Program-made: the position numbers and the translations under genes
The notes under the pieces: generated by a model
Databases searched by the model: none
What the model was told of the DNA's origin: nothing
Seen by the model: the letters and a program-made list of their open reading frames with translations, nothing else
DNA from: Geomonas paludis
GTDB taxonomy: Bacteria; Desulfobacterota; Desulfuromonadia; Geobacterales; Geobacteraceae
Assembly: GCF_014193585.1 (NCBI RefSeq)
Contig: NZ_BLXY01000006.1
Span: forward strand, 151,023-215,022
Length of the DNA: 64,000 nucleotides
Direction: 5' to 3'
Shown: one piece after another, positions 18,989 through 28,385 of the stretch
Position numbering within the stretch: position 1 is the first letter of the stretch
Layout of the letters: every line of letters starts with the position of its first letter

Positions 18989-21214
18989 ATGTCCACTCTC
19001 GCCGATCACTACCAGCCGCTCCCGGGCACCGAAGGGATGCCTGCGCCTCCCATCGAACAGTACGAACAGCTCCGCCAGCGCCGCGGCTACGCGTACCGGC
19101 CGCGCACGCGGCACCTGCTCCCGGAGGGATGGGCCAGGTACACCAACCGCCTGTTCCTGGAGACCAGCCCGTACCTGCTGCAGCACGCCCACAACCCGGT
19201 GAACTGGTTCCCCTGGGGCGAGGAGGCCTTCGAGCTGGCACGACAGCTGGACCGGCCGGTGCTGATCAGCATAGGTTATGCGACCTGCCACTGGTGCCAC
19301 GTGATGGAGGAGCAGTCCTTCGAGGACGAGGCCATCGCGGAGTTCATGAACCGGCACTACATCGCCATCAAGGTGGACCGCGAGGAGCGTCCGGACGTGG
19401 ACTCTGTCTACATGACCGCGCTGCACGCCATGGGGCTCCAGGGGGGCTGGCCCCTCAACGTCTTCGTCGCGCCGGACCGGAAACCCTTCTACGGCGGCAC
19501 CTACTTCCCCCCCAACGACCATCCAGGCGGGCTCGGCTTTCTGTCGCTGCTCATGCGCATCAGGGAAAGCTACGTCGCCGCACCGGACCGGATCAGCCGC
19601 GCCGGGGTACAACTGACCGAGGCGATCCGCACCATGCTGGCGCCGACCGAGGGCGAGGAGTCCTGGCGCGAGGTCTCCCTGGAGCAGGCGGTAAGGCTGT
19701 ACCGCGACCGCTTCGACGACAGGAACGGAGGCCTCGTGGGCGCACCGAAATTCCCCAGTTCCCTGCCGCTCCCGCTGTTGCTGCGCCGCTACCAGATGAG
19801 CGGCGACCGGCAACTGCTCGCCATGGCCGAACTGACCCTGCAGCAGATGGCCGCCGGCGGCATCTACGACCAGGCCGGGGGCGGCTTCCACCGTTACGCC
19901 ACCGACACGGCGTGGCAGATCCCGCACTTCGAGAAGATGCTCTACGACAACGCCCTGCTCGCGGTGACCTACCTGGAGGGCTTCCAGGCCACCGGGCGCA
20001 CCGAGTTCGCCAGGGTGGCGCGCGAGATCCTGCGCTACCTGCAGCGCGACATGGAGCCCCCGGAAGGAGGATTCTTCAGCGCGACCGACGCAGACAGCCT
20101 GACCCCGGAGGGACACCGGGAGGAAGGGGTGTTTTTCACCTGGACCCCGGAGGAGTTGATCGATGCACTGGGCGAGGACCGGGGCAACCTGGTAGCCCTT
20201 TGCTACGGCGTCACGCAAGGAGGGAACTTCGAGGGGCGCAGCATCCTGCACCGCGACCGAAGCCTCGCCGAGCTGGCGGTAGAGTTGAAACTCCCGGAAC
20301 AGGAACTCGAGCTCATGCTGGCGGACTGCCGCGAGCTCCTGTACCGGGCCCGCGCCAAGAGGCCCCTTCCCTTGAGGGACGAGAAGATCCTGGCATCGTG
20401 GAACGGCCTCGCCATCTCCGCTTTCGCCCGTGCCGGACTGGTGCTGGACAACCCGGAACTGGTCCAGGTGGCGGCAAAGGCGGCGGGATTCGTGCTGCAG
20501 CACATGATGCAGGAGGGGAGGCTGCGCCACAGCTACCAGGAGGGGAGCGCTCGGGGCGAAGGGTTCCTGGACGATTACGCCTTCGTCATCGCCGGGCTGA
20601 TCGACCTCTTCGAGGCGAGCCATGAACTGCGCTGGCTGGAGCGGTCGCTCGAGTTGTGTGCGGCAGCAGTGGAGCAGTTCGAGGATCGGGAACTGGGGGG
20701 ATTCTTCATGACCGGGCCGCACCACGAGCGGCTCATCTCCCGGGAAAAGCCGGCCTATGACGGCGTGATACCGTCGGGCAATTCCGTCATGGTGATGAAC
20801 CTGCTGCGCCTGAACACCCTGACCGGCGATGCCCGGCTGCTGGAGCAGGCCGATCGTGCCCTGTCCGCCTTCGCGACGCAGCTGGTAAAATCCCCCGCCG
20901 CCCTCTCCGACATGCTCCTGGCCGTCGATTATGAGCAGCAGACGCCGAAGGAGGTGGTTATCGTGGCGCCGGAAGGGAAGCCGGAACTGGCGGAGCCCTT
21001 CCTGGCTGCGTTCAGGCGGGTCTTCCTCCCGAACCGGGTGCTGGTGGTGGTATGTGAGGGAGAGGAGTTGCGGCAGGCGGCGAGGCTGATCCCGCTGGTG
21101 GAGGGGAAGGTATCGGAAGCTGACCGTGCGGTCGCGTACCTGTGCAGGAACAGGAGCTGCCAACGCCCGACCGGCGATCGGGAAGAGTTCTACCGGCAGC
21201 TCAAGGAGGGCTAG
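18989..21214 (+). CDS. yyaL: Thioredoxin-domain protein YyaL (DUF255/SSP411 family)
   Basis: A 741-residue cytoplasmic protein. Residues about 50-215 are a DUF255 thioredoxin-like domain with [20 protein letters not shown] and the active-site-like [14 protein letters not shown]. The rest is an alpha/alpha-barrel resembling N-acylglucosamine 2-epimerase/glucosidase folds ([45 protein letters not shown]). The family is widespread and is poorly characterised; a redox role is inferred from the CxxC. Length matches the family (about 680-790). Its stop overlaps the convergent HIT gene by four bases. Confidence 0.92.
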   Translation: MSTLADHYQPLPGTEGMPAPPIEQYEQLRQRRGYAYRPRTRHLLPEGWARYTNRLFLETSPYLLQHAHNPVNWFPWGEEAFELARQLDRPVLISIGYATCHWCHVMEEQSFEDEAIAEFMNRHYIAIKVDREERPDVDSVYMTALHAMGLQGGWPLNVFVAPDRKPFYGGTYFPPNDHPGGLGFLSLLMRIRESYVAAPDRISRAGVQLTEAIRTMLAPTEGEESWREVSLEQAVRLYRDRFDDRNGGLVGAPKFPSSLPLPLLLRRYQMSGDRQLLAMAELTLQQMAAGGIYDQAGGGFHRYATDTAWQIPHFEKMLYDNALLAVTYLEGFQATGRTEFARVAREILRYLQRDMEPPEGGFFSATDADSLTPEGHREEGVFFTWTPEELIDALGEDRGNLVALCYGVTQGGNFEGRSILHRDRSLAELAVELKLPEQELELMLADCRELLYRARAKRPLPLRDEKILASWNGLAISAFARAGLVLDNPELVQVAAKAAGFVLQHMMQEGRLRHSYQEGSARGEGFLDDYAFVIAGLIDLFEASHELRWLERSLELCAAAVEQFEDRELGGFFMTGPHHERLISREKPAYDGVIPSGNSVMVMNLLRLNTLTGDARLLEQADRALSAFATQLVKSPAALSDMLLAVDYEQQTPKEVVIVAPEGKPELAEPFLAAFRRVFLPNRVLVVVCEGEELRQAARLIPLVEGKVSEADRAVAYLCRNRSCQRPTGDREEFYRQLKEG

Positions 21215-21609
21215 CGCTCATCCCTTTTCCAGTAGGGGGCCTTGACCGGCATGATCCAGCGCACACCGCCGCGGGGGTCCTCGGTGTCGCCGGCATAGCG
21301 CGGGATCAGGTGAATGTGCAGGTGCGGCACGGTCTGCCCGGCCGCCGCGCCATCGTTGACCCCGATATTGAACGCATCCGGCGCGTGTTGCTGCAGGAGC
21401 AGCTCTCGCATCCTGGCCACCAGGTCAAACAGGGCGGCCTGCTCCTCGGTGGTGGTCTCGAAGAAGGAGGCGACGTGCCGCTTCGGGACCACGAGGGTGT
21501 GCCCCAGGGTGACCGGAAAGCCGTCGTGGAAGGCGAACGCCAGTTCGTTTTCCAAAAGGACCTGCGCAGGATCCATCCGGCAGAAGGGACAGGTGGCTTC
21601 GGTCATCAT
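21211..21609 (-). CDS. HIT family nucleotide-binding protein
   Basis: A 132-residue histidine-triad protein. It has an N-terminal CPFCRM zinc-type pair, the central [11 protein letters not shown], and the catalytic triad motif [10 protein letters not shown] near residue 105. HIT proteins hydrolyse or transfer nucleotides such as AMP-lysine or dinucleoside polyphosphates. It begins five bases after the upstream gene and is probably in the same leftward unit. Two ATG codons are adjacent at 21609 and 21606. Confidence 0.92.
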   Translation of the reverse strand: MMTEATCPFCRMDPAQVLLENELAFAFHDGFPVTLGHTLVVPKRHVASFFETTTEEQAALFDLVARMRELLLQQHAPDAFNIGVNDGAAAGQTVPHLHIHLIPRYAGDTEDPRGGVRWIMPVKAPYWKRDER

Positions 21610-21614
21610 CGTCT

Positions 21615-22001
21615 CTATACGAATTCCACCTTGTCGGCCGCGGCGGTCACGACGAAAACCTTCTCGTTGTTGCTGTCCGGGTCGCAGGGAAAAACGATGA
21701 AGGTGGCGCGTGCCGGTGAGAAACCCTGGGTGTAGCCCACCAGGGTTTCGCCGTCTTTGAAGCAGATCCTGATCTTCTTGCCCAGCCCCACCCTTTCCAC
21801 GTCCAGCTGCTCCTGGTATTCAGAGTTCCCCTGGAAGTTCTTGACGAAGAAGATGGCCTTCAAGTCGGCGACATTCACTTCGTAGCGCTTTCCCGTTTCA
21901 GCTTCAGCCAGGTGAAAGAGCATCTTGTTGGCGGCGAGGTCCTCGGTGGTACCCTTGACAACCCTGCCGTCGGCATAACGAACCACGATCTTTGCTATCA
22001 C
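21615..22001 (-). CDS. Conserved protein, small beta-rich domain, function unknown
   Basis: A 128-residue protein beginning at a GTG with GGGAGAGG upstream. It appears to have two similar beta-rich halves: KIVVRYADGRVVKGTTEDL at the start and KIRICFKDGETLVGYTQGF near residue 75, each a strand-DG-turn-strand pattern. This looks like the small domain (DUF6982-like) found alone or fused in Geobacter proteins; I am not sure of the family number. There is no signal peptide or enzyme motif. It is upstream of the HIT gene. Confidence 0.6.
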   Translation of the reverse strand: MIAKIVVRYADGRVVKGTTEDLAANKMLFHLAEAETGKRYEVNVADLKAIFFVKNFQGNSEYQEQLDVERVGLGKKIRICFKDGETLVGYTQGFSPARATFIVFPCDPDSNNEKVFVVTAAADKVEFV

Positions 22002-22104
22002 CGGTAACCTCTCCCTTAGTACATCAATGCGGTTGCGCGTTTAAATCCAAAGGCATTCACCTACTATCATAAAGTACGGATTATTTGAAGCACTTTTGGG
22101 CCGG

Positions 22105-22671
22105 TCACAGCCAGTGGCGCGGGTAGGAGCGGTGATAGACGACGTTGTTGGTGAAGCAGGCCACCACGAGCAGGATCAGCGCGCCGGTCAGTACCGGGAG
22201 CAGCACGAAGGAAGGCCCCACCGCCCCCTGCACACCGATCAGGGCGGTCGCGCCGCCGGGGGGATGGGTGGTGTGGGTCAGATTCATGAGGAAGATGGAA
22301 GTGCAGACGGCAAGGGCCATGGAAAGCGGCGTCGATCCCAATAAGGCGACTACGACCACCGCCACCACGGCGGAGACCACGTGCCCGCCCACCAGGTTGC
22401 GCGGCTGCGCCAGCGGCGACTCGGTCGCCCCAAACAGGAGCACCGCCGAAGCGCCCAGGGAACCGATCAGCAGCGGATGCCCGAGCAGGATGGTCAGTTC
22501 GCTGATGGCGAGGAGGCCGGCCATGGCGCTGACAAAGCTCCAGGCGGCATAGCGAAGCGTCATGGGACCGCGCGTGCCGCGCAAAGGGGCCCGGCAGCGG
22601 CGCGGCACCCGCGCCAGCCTCTTGCCGATGGCGACCTGCCTCCGCATCACCACGGAAAGGCGTCGTTTCAT
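22105..22671 (-). CDS. HPP family membrane protein
   Basis: A 188-residue protein starting at the ATG at 22671, with AGGAGGT nine bases upstream. After a basic N-terminus it has four hydrophobic segments (about residues 43-65, 70-88, 98-117 and 150-175). The name-giving motif is in THPPGGATALIG. HPP proteins in cyanobacteria and plants are nitrite transporters (NitT), so proximity to nrfA is notable, but a nitrite role here is only an inference. It is read in the same direction as nrfA but lies downstream past a terminator. Confidence 0.85.
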   Translation of the reverse strand: MKRRLSVVMRRQVAIGKRLARVPRRCRAPLRGTRGPMTLRYAAWSFVSAMAGLLAISELTILLGHPLLIGSLGASAVLLFGATESPLAQPRNLVGGHVVSAVVAVVVVALLGSTPLSMALAVCTSIFLMNLTHTTHPPGGATALIGVQGAVGPSFVLLPVLTGALILLVVACFTNNVVYHRSYPRHWL

Positions 22672-22710
22672 AAACAAGTCACCTCCTGATAACAATTAAA
22701 AGCTTGTCTC

Positions 22711-22966
22711 CCCCTCCCTTGACGGGAGGGGGACGGGGGGTGGGTGAAGCCGCAGGAGCACGGCGATGGTGGCACCATCCCCCACCCCCTAGCCCCCTCC
22801 CGCAAGGGGAGGGGGGACCCAGTCCCGGTGTTGCCGGGCGGAACGCTCCATTCCGCTTAGCCCCGCCTTACCCAAGCCCTAAGGGGACAGGCACCTGGCG
22901 GAGCCAGTCCCCTAGTCCGGCGCCCTCACCCGGCCTTCGGCCACCCTCTCCCAGAGGGAGAGGGGA
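22711..22966. repeat. Cluster of dispersed palindromic repeats
   Basis: Holds two CCCTCCC/GGGAGGG-type blocks (22711-22817 and 22920-22966) separated by a REP copy at 22883-22912 (GGGGACAGGC through GCCAGTCCCC). This fills most of the spacer between the HPP gene and nrfA. Confidence 0.8.
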
Positions 22967-22981
22967 GCCGGGCCACGGTTA

Positions 22982-23016
22982 GAAAAAAAGGGGCGGCACA
23001 CCCAGGCGCCGCCCCT
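22982..23016 (-). terminator. Intrinsic terminator of nrfA
   Basis: On the minus strand a 9-bp stem (AGGGGCGGC / GCCGCCCCT, 10-base loop) is followed by seven T residues. It begins 10 bases past the nrfA stop. Confidence 0.9.
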
Positions 23017-23026
23017 CGATGGCAAG

Positions 23027-24478
23027 CTATTTACCCGCGAGTGGGTCCTTGATCTCGTGCTCGGCCTTGAACATCAGCTTCTTCACGCCGCGGTTGTTCA
23101 GGTACTTCGCCAGCTCCAGGTCCACCTTGGCGGGCACGTCCACCCCGGCCCTGGCCAACAGCTCACGCAACTGCCGCTCGGCCGCCGCCGCGTGGGACAA
23201 GGCGTCGCCCAACACGCGCTGCGCCTCGTCGGGGTTGTGGAAGCCGACCGAGTTCTCGGCCCCGATGAAGACCACGCGGTAGAAGGCCTCCTCGTAGTGG
23301 TCCTTGGCCTGGGCGTAGAGCGTTTCATCGAGCTTTTTGCCGAAGGCGCGCGCCTTGTGCGCCATCTCGAACAGCTTGGCGTCGGTGGCGGTGGCGTAGC
23401 CGGAGCGGATGAACTGCGACATGACCCGGTCCTGGATGGCGAAGATCTTCTCCCTCATCTGCTCGGGGGAGTCGTCATGGCACTGCTTGCACGCCTTCAG
23501 GTCGTTCTTGAGCGGGCTCATGATGCGGTGGTCCGACACCTTCTGACCGGCGACGTCGCTAGCCGGCATGTGGCAATCGGCACAGGTGACGCCGGCCTGC
23601 CAGTGCACGCTGTTGTTGGAGAAGAGCTCGAACTCGGGGTGACGGATGAAGGCGAGCTTGAAGCCGGTGACGCTCTGGGTCCACTCGCCGCTCGGCTTGT
23701 TGCTCCTGAGTTTCTTGATGATGTTCTCGATGGTGATGCCGCCCCACTTGCTCCCGTCCCAGGGGAAGAAGACGTCGGTGGATTTCATGTCGGCATCCTT
23801 GGGGATACTGTAGGTGACGTGACACTGGGCGCAGGCGAGAGTCCTCAGATCCTGGCGGGTCAGCTTGGACTGGTCGACGCCCAGCTTCTCCAGCCCTTTG
23901 CCCAGGGTGAAGCCGCGCGAGATCTTGAGAGACATGTCGCGGTTGTCATGACAGTCGATGCAGGCGACGCCGAGGGTCTGGTCGGCCTTGGGGATCTTGC
24001 CGCGGATTTCCTGGTAGGGCTGGGCGAAATAGTCCCTGCCCAGCTGTTTCTGCAGCGTGGGGGCGTAGGGGGTCTTGCAGGTCAGACAGGAACCGCCGGC
24101 CTTGTAGCGGCCGGGATCGACCTCGAGCTGGTCCTGCACCATGTAGAAGTGCCCGCGCGGCTCCTTGTACTCGGTCCCGAAGGCCCAGCCGTTGTAAAGG
24201 AGCGCGAGGAAGGGGTACTCGTCGATCTTGTCGGGGTTTTCCTCACCGACGTCCCACCCTTTCTTGTACCTGCTCTTCCCGGCCGGCGTCGGCTCGGAGG
24301 TTTGCTTCCAGAGCTGGTACTGCTTGGGGTAGAGCTTGCCCCACTCGGCCGGGTCCACGGTCCCGTCGGCAATGGCCGGGCGCACCTCGGACAGTTCGAT
24401 CTTCTTCGGGGAGCAACCGGCTCCCGCCAGCGCCACTCCCGCCACCGCCATGGCGACACATCCTCGCAGCATCTTCAT
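23027..24478 (-). CDS. nrfA: Cytochrome c nitrite reductase, pentaheme NrfA
   Basis: A 483-residue exported enzyme that reduces nitrite to ammonium with six electrons. Five heme sites are present in order: CLTCK near residue 131 (the lysine-ligated catalytic heme), CIDCH (173), CAQCH (216), CADCH (299) and CKQCH (330). Catalytic tyrosine (CHVTY) and histidine (RHPEFE) are in place. The N-terminus is a signal peptide with AGAGC, a weak lipobox, so it may be lipid-anchored. The start is the ATG at 24478, six bases after GGAG. No nrfH lies beside it, so another quinol-linked donor is implied. A sigma-54 promoter and activator lie upstream. Confidence 0.96.
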   Translation of the reverse strand: MKMLRGCVAMAVAGVALAGAGCSPKKIELSEVRPAIADGTVDPAEWGKLYPKQYQLWKQTSEPTPAGKSRYKKGWDVGEENPDKIDEYPFLALLYNGWAFGTEYKEPRGHFYMVQDQLEVDPGRYKAGGSCLTCKTPYAPTLQKQLGRDYFAQPYQEIRGKIPKADQTLGVACIDCHDNRDMSLKISRGFTLGKGLEKLGVDQSKLTRQDLRTLACAQCHVTYSIPKDADMKSTDVFFPWDGSKWGGITIENIIKKLRSNKPSGEWTQSVTGFKLAFIRHPEFELFSNNSVHWQAGVTCADCHMPASDVAGQKVSDHRIMSPLKNDLKACKQCHDDSPEQMREKIFAIQDRVMSQFIRSGYATATDAKLFEMAHKARAFGKKLDETLYAQAKDHYEEAFYRVVFIGAENSVGFHNPDEAQRVLGDALSHAAAAERQLRELLARAGVDVPAKVDLELAKYLNNRGVKKLMFKAEHEIKDPLAGK

Positions 24479-24523
24479 CACATTCTCCTCTGTTCTGGTT
24501 GGTAACGATGTGACATTACCTTG

Positions 24524-24539
24524 AGCAGGGAGCGTGCCA
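24524..24539 (-). promoter_or_regulatory. Near-consensus sigma-54 promoter of nrfA
   Basis: The minus strand reads TGGCACGCTCCCTGCT, matching TGGCACG-N4-(C/T)TGC with correct GG/GC spacing. It is 46 bases upstream of the nrfA start. Confidence 0.85.
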
Positions 24540-24613
24540 CGCCGGCGGCAGCCACAAAGCGTGAGAATTGCGTCGTTTCCAGGATACAGGCAGTGAGAAG
24601 TGTGTGGCCGGTG

Positions 24614-24640
24614 GGTAACGCGGCGTTACCTACCGGTAAC
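24614..24640. promoter_or_regulatory. Upstream activator sites for nrfA
   Basis: Three half-sites alternate: GGTAAC (24614-24619), GTTACC (24625-24630) and GGTAAC (24635-24640). The last two form GTTACC-N4-GGTAAC, the same palindrome found before the activator gene at 26010-26025. The centre is about 100 bases upstream of the sigma-54 promoter. A looser pair, GGTAAC-N8-ATTACC, lies at 24501-24520. Confidence 0.7.
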
Positions 24641-25994
24641 GTTTCATCTTCTTCCAGAGGGTCTTGCGCGAGATGCCCAGCAGGCGGGCGGCCTCGGCGC
24701 GGCGATGGCCGGTTACCGCCAGTGCCTGCTCGATCAGCTCCGCCTCCCGGTCGTCGAGCTTGCTGGCAAGGACCGAGCCCTGGACGGGGTCGCGCAGCGC
24801 CTCCGCTTCCGGCGCGGCAAAGGCGCCGCAACGGAATTCGGGTGGAAGGTCGTCGAGCATGAGGATGTTGCCGGTGCACAGCGCCGTGGCGCGTTCCATG
24901 GCGTTCTTGAGCTCCCTGACGTTGCCGGGATAGCGGTGGTTCAACAGGGCCTCCTTCGCCTCCCGGGAGGGCTTGAGCTCCGTGCGCCCCATTTCGGCGG
25001 CGAACCGGGACAGGAAGACGGTGGCCAGGGGCAGGATGTCCTCCAGACGCTCCCGCAGAGGAGGAAGCTCGATCGGGATCACGTTCAGCCGGTAAAAGAG
25101 GTCCTCCCGGAACTGTCCCGCGGCGACGTCCTGGCGCAGGTCGCGGTTGGTGGCGGCGACGATGCGCACGTCGACCTGGATCTCGCGGCTGCCGCCGATC
25201 CGCTCCACGGTCTTTTCCTGCAACACGCGCAGCAGCTTCGCCTGGGCCGACAGCGGCAGCTCGCCGATCTCGTCCAGGAACAGGGTGCCGCGGTGGGCCT
25301 GCTCGAACTTCCCTTTACGCTCCTTGAGGGCGCCGGTAAAGGCCCCCTTCTCGAAGCCGAACAGTTCCGATTCCAGCAGGTTTTCCGGGAGGGCGGCGCA
25401 GTTGATCTTGATGAGGGGGGAGCCGCTGCGCCGGCTCTTGCCGTGCAGTTCGCGCGCCACCAGTTCCTTGCCGGTGCCGCTTTCACCGGTGATCAGGATG
25501 GTGGAGTCGAGGGGAGCGGTGGAGCGGATCATCTGGAAGACGGGCTGCATCGCGGGACTGCGGCCGATCATGCCGCCGCAGGAGTATTCACTCAGGAGCT
25601 GGTCGCGCAGCACGGAGTTCTCTTCCTTGAGATGTTCCCGCTCGGTGATGTCGCGGCTCACCATGAGGGTGCCGACGAAGCGGTCGTCCCCGTCCTTGAT
25701 GGGATAGTAGCTGTTTTCGAAGATGCGTCCCTTGACCTCGAGAGGCCGGGTATGAAAGGCGAGCGTCCCGCTTCTGAGGCTGGCCAGGATGTCGGCGATG
25801 CGTGAGCGGGCCGGTGGCGAGTGGATGGCCAAGAGGTCGCGCCCCAGGTAGTTGGCGGCGTCGATGCCGCGGATCTGCTCGGCCGCCGCGTTGACGCAGA
25901 CGATCCTGTTGGTGTGGTCGGCGAAGATGATCCCCTCGCCCATGCTGGTCAATATGGCGCGGTAGACCGCATTGCCGGGTTCACTCTCTGTCAT
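24630..25994 (-). CDS. Sigma-54-dependent activator with PAS domain (likely nrf regulator)
   Basis: A 454-residue protein. Residues about 10-125 are a PAS domain (ILTSMGEGIIFADHTNRIVC). The AAA+ domain at about 150-380 has Walker A GESGTGKE, the sigma-54 loop GAFTGA, Walker B GTLFLDEIGE and the arginine-finger region. The C-terminus carries a Fis-type helix-turn-helix (HRRAEAARLLGISRKTLWKK). There is no receiver domain, so input must come through the PAS domain. The ATG at 25994 was chosen because the longer frame begins with TTG and would include the operator. Position, promoter type and shared operator make it the probable activator of nrfA. Confidence 0.88.
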   Translation of the reverse strand: MTESEPGNAVYRAILTSMGEGIIFADHTNRIVCVNAAAEQIRGIDAANYLGRDLLAIHSPPARSRIADILASLRSGTLAFHTRPLEVKGRIFENSYYPIKDGDDRFVGTLMVSRDITEREHLKEENSVLRDQLLSEYSCGGMIGRSPAMQPVFQMIRSTAPLDSTILITGESGTGKELVARELHGKSRRSGSPLIKINCAALPENLLESELFGFEKGAFTGALKERKGKFEQAHRGTLFLDEIGELPLSAQAKLLRVLQEKTVERIGGSREIQVDVRIVAATNRDLRQDVAAGQFREDLFYRLNVIPIELPPLRERLEDILPLATVFLSRFAAEMGRTELKPSREAKEALLNHRYPGNVRELKNAMERATALCTGNILMLDDLPPEFRCGAFAAPEAEALRDPVQGSVLASKLDDREAELIEQALAVTGHRRAEAARLLGISRKTLWKKMKRYR

Positions 25995-26009
25995 TGTCGT
26001 CACGCCCCC

Positions 26010-26025
26010 GTTACCCATTGGTAAC
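26010..26025. promoter_or_regulatory. Operator just upstream of the nrf activator gene
   Basis: GTTACCCATTGGTAAC is a perfect GTTACC-N4-GGTAAC inverted repeat, 16 bases before the chosen start. It matches the site ahead of nrfA and suggests self-regulation. Confidence 0.7.
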
Positions 26026-26094
26026 GTGATATTAGGCGTAGACCTGAGAAGCGCATTGACTGAGATCAAAAAATTTGAAAGCAGATGAGGGAAT

Positions 26095-26263
26095 GGTGGG
26101 GTGTCCCCCCTCTCCTTGCGGGAGGGGCTCAGCGGGTAGGGAAGTTGTCACATCCCCTCGCCCACCGGGAGAGGGGAAGGGGTGAGGGCGTTGCCATGGA
26201 GCAAGGGGATCGCCAATTGTAGCGCCCTCACCCCGGCCCTCTCCCGGGGGGAGAGGGAGGGAC
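26095..26263. repeat. Dispersed palindromic repeat block
   Basis: Several CCCTCTCC/GGAGAGGG-type inverted elements including CCCTCTCCCGGGGGGAGAGGG (26239-26259). No gene is visible in 26026-26371. Confidence 0.75.
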
Positions 26264-26371
26264 GGTGGAATGATGGTAATAGACCTGCCGTAGTAGGCTC
26301 GCTGGGACTATCGTTTTACTTGTTCACGGAGGCTGGCTGCTGTGAGCTGGCTTTGCCCCCCTCTGCATCAG

Positions 26372-27109
26372 CTACTGCTTGGGAGCGGGCGCCCGCTCTT
26401 TCATGACTACGTCACGGTCGGACATCTTGACGATCAACGAAGCGCAGTTCTGATTGTGATCCATGGACCTGTTGTTGAAGGATTCCAGTTCAAGCTTCAG
26501 CTTGTCGGTGGCTTCGTTGGCCGCTTTGACCACGAGGTTGTGTTCCTGGGTGCGCCGGTTGAACTCCTCCACCTGGGCATCATCGGACATCACCAGTTTG
26601 CGCTGCATGTCGAGCAGCGCGGCGGCCTGCTTCTTTATCTCCATCATCATCTCGTTGTTCTGGATGATGTGCTCTTCCAGCATCTTGCGCAGATCCTTGA
26701 TGTGATCCTCGGAGTACATGCAGGCGCGGTACTGCTCCTGGGTGCCGTACTCGATCTCCTTGGCGGCTGTCTTGCCCGGCTGCTGCGCCGGTTGCGCCTG
26801 CTGCCCGGTCCCGGGTGCAGGCTCCTGCTTGTCTCCCGGGGCAGCGTCCTGCCTGCTTGCAGATGGAGTCTCCGGCCTGGCCTCCTGCCTGCTTACCGGT
26901 ACAGTCTCCGGCTTGACTTCCGGCTTGGCCTCCGGGGCAGCCACGGGTTTGGCCTCGGTCTTGACATCCTGGGCGGGAGTGGCTTCTTTGGTCGTCTGGT
27001 GCCACAGGGGAGTAACGGCATCCTTTGCGGCCGCAGGCTCTGCGGCAACAGCGGGCCCTGCCACGAAGGCAGTTAGAAGTGGCAGAAGGACAAACAGCGA
27101 GCGATACAT
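26372..27109 (-). CDS. Exported coiled-coil protein with Pro/Ala/Lys-rich linker
   Basis: A 245-residue protein beginning at the ATG at 27109 after AGGAGG. Residues 1-23 are a signal peptide (LLPLLTAFVAGPAVAA). Residues about 24-115 are a low-complexity linker rich in proline, alanine, lysine and glutamine with loosely repeated EAKPE/ARPE units. Residues about 125-230 are charged and helical with coiled-coil character (KDLRKMLEEHIIQNNEMMME...), holding two cysteines, one at CMYSED and one at NCASLI. This layout suggests a periplasmic spacer or envelope-tethered protein. I do not recognise a family. Confidence 0.65.
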   Translation of the reverse strand: MYRSLFVLLPLLTAFVAGPAVAAEPAAAKDAVTPLWHQTTKEATPAQDVKTEAKPVAAPEAKPEVKPETVPVSRQEARPETPSASRQDAAPGDKQEPAPGTGQQAQPAQQPGKTAAKEIEYGTQEQYRACMYSEDHIKDLRKMLEEHIIQNNEMMMEIKKQAAALLDMQRKLVMSDDAQVEEFNRRTQEHNLVVKAANEATDKLKLELESFNNRSMDHNQNCASLIVKMSDRDVVMKERAPAPKQ

Positions 27110-27136
27110 CACACACCTCCTTCAAACATCATCACA

Positions 27137-27162
27137 TAAAAAAACCGGGCGGTGCACCCGGT
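27137..27162 (-). terminator. Terminator downstream of the TPR gene
   Basis: ACCGGG / CCCGGT with a 7-base loop, followed on the minus strand by seven T residues. It starts nine bases past the TPR stop. Confidence 0.8.
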
Positions 27163-27170
27163 ATCAGCGT

Positions 27171-28385
27171 TCAGCTTTGCGCACCCTGCGCCTGGGCCAG
27201 GAGATCGCGCGCATCGGCATCTTCGGGGTTGAGCATCACGGCCAGCTTCAACTGCTCCAGGGCCTCATCGAGTTTCCCCTGCTGCAGGCAGGCGTAGCCG
27301 TAGTCGCGGCGCAGGTTGGGCAGGGAGCTGTTCAGCTGCAGGGCGTTGGCGTAGTGGGTGAGCGCCTGCGGGTCGTTGTCGGCGGCCAGGAGGTTCGCCA
27401 GGGCGTAGTGGGCCTCCGCGATGGAAGGATTCACCTCGATCGCCTTCTGGTACAGCTCCCGGATCGTGCGCGGGTCGCCCCCCAGGGCCTGCTCCGCCGA
27501 GGCCAGCCCGTAGTAGGCCGGGGCGAGCCTGTCGTTGAGCTCGAGGGCGCCGCTGAAGCTCTTGCGGGCGGCAGCGAAGTCCTGCTTGAGCAGGTAAATG
27601 TAGCCCAGGTTGATCTTTACCAACGGCGCCTTGGGGTCCAGCTCCAGTGCCGTGCTGCAGTGTTCCAGCGCCTCGTCCAGGCGGTTGGCGCGCAACAGCG
27701 CCGCGCCGAAGTTGTTCTGGCAGCTGACGTGGGTGGGGACCAGCTTGACCGCCTTCTCGTAATGAGCGATCGCCTCGTCGTTGCGCCCAAGGTCCTGCAA
27801 CAGGACCGCGTAGGTGTAGAGGGCGCCGAAGTGGAAAGGCGCCTGCTTGAGCGCCTCCACGAGCACGCTCTCGGCGTAGTCGTAGATGCGCAGGTCGTGC
27901 AGGGTATCCCCCAGCTTGTGCAGCAGGTGGGCGTTGTCCGGGGCAAGGCCGGTCGCTATCTCGAAGCAGACCGCGCTCTCGCGCGTGTACCCCTCCTGCT
28001 TGAGCAGGTCACCGAAGGAAACCACCAGGTCGGTCACCGCCGGGCGCTTGACCGTCACCACATCGTCCGCCAGCACGTTGGAGAGTTCGACCACGATGAC
28101 GCGGGAGATGCTCTCACCGGTTTCGGCGATGCGCGCGCTCACATCCCGCAGCCCCTGCACCGCCTCCTCCAGTTTCCCGTTCCCCGCTTTAACAGCGGCG
28201 GCAAAGAAAAGGGCCAGGAAGTCGTTCTCGTCCCGTTCAGCCATGCCGGCGTAGGCAGCAAGAGCTTCCTCCATTTCGCCGCGCACCTGCATCGACAGCG
28301 CGTTGACGAAGGTGACCCCCTTGGCAGGTGTGGTGCCCCTGCTCTCCGCAGAGTCTTTGCCGAACATCTTGCCGAATATGCCCAT
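27171..28385 (-). CDS. Tetratricopeptide-repeat protein
   Basis: A 404-residue protein starting MGIFGKMFGKDSAES at the ATG at 28385, after AAGGA. After a non-repeat region of about 120 residues it carries a run of roughly seven TPR units from about residue 130 to the end (for example AIAHYEKAVKLVPTHVSCQN and ALEHCSTALELDPKAPLVKI). It has no signal peptide or membrane helix, so it is probably cytoplasmic and a protein-protein interaction scaffold. The gene is separated by a terminator from the exported protein downstream. No specific partner is visible. Confidence 0.85.
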   Translation of the reverse strand: MGIFGKMFGKDSAESRGTTPAKGVTFVNALSMQVRGEMEEALAAYAGMAERDENDFLALFFAAAVKAGNGKLEEAVQGLRDVSARIAETGESISRVIVVELSNVLADDVVTVKRPAVTDLVVSFGDLLKQEGYTRESAVCFEIATGLAPDNAHLLHKLGDTLHDLRIYDYAESVLVEALKQAPFHFGALYTYAVLLQDLGRNDEAIAHYEKAVKLVPTHVSCQNNFGAALLRANRLDEALEHCSTALELDPKAPLVKINLGYIYLLKQDFAAARKSFSGALELNDRLAPAYYGLASAEQALGGDPRTIRELYQKAIEVNPSIAEAHYALANLLAADNDPQALTHYANALQLNSSLPNLRRDYGYACLQQGKLDEALEQLKLAVMLNPEDADARDLLAQAQGAQS

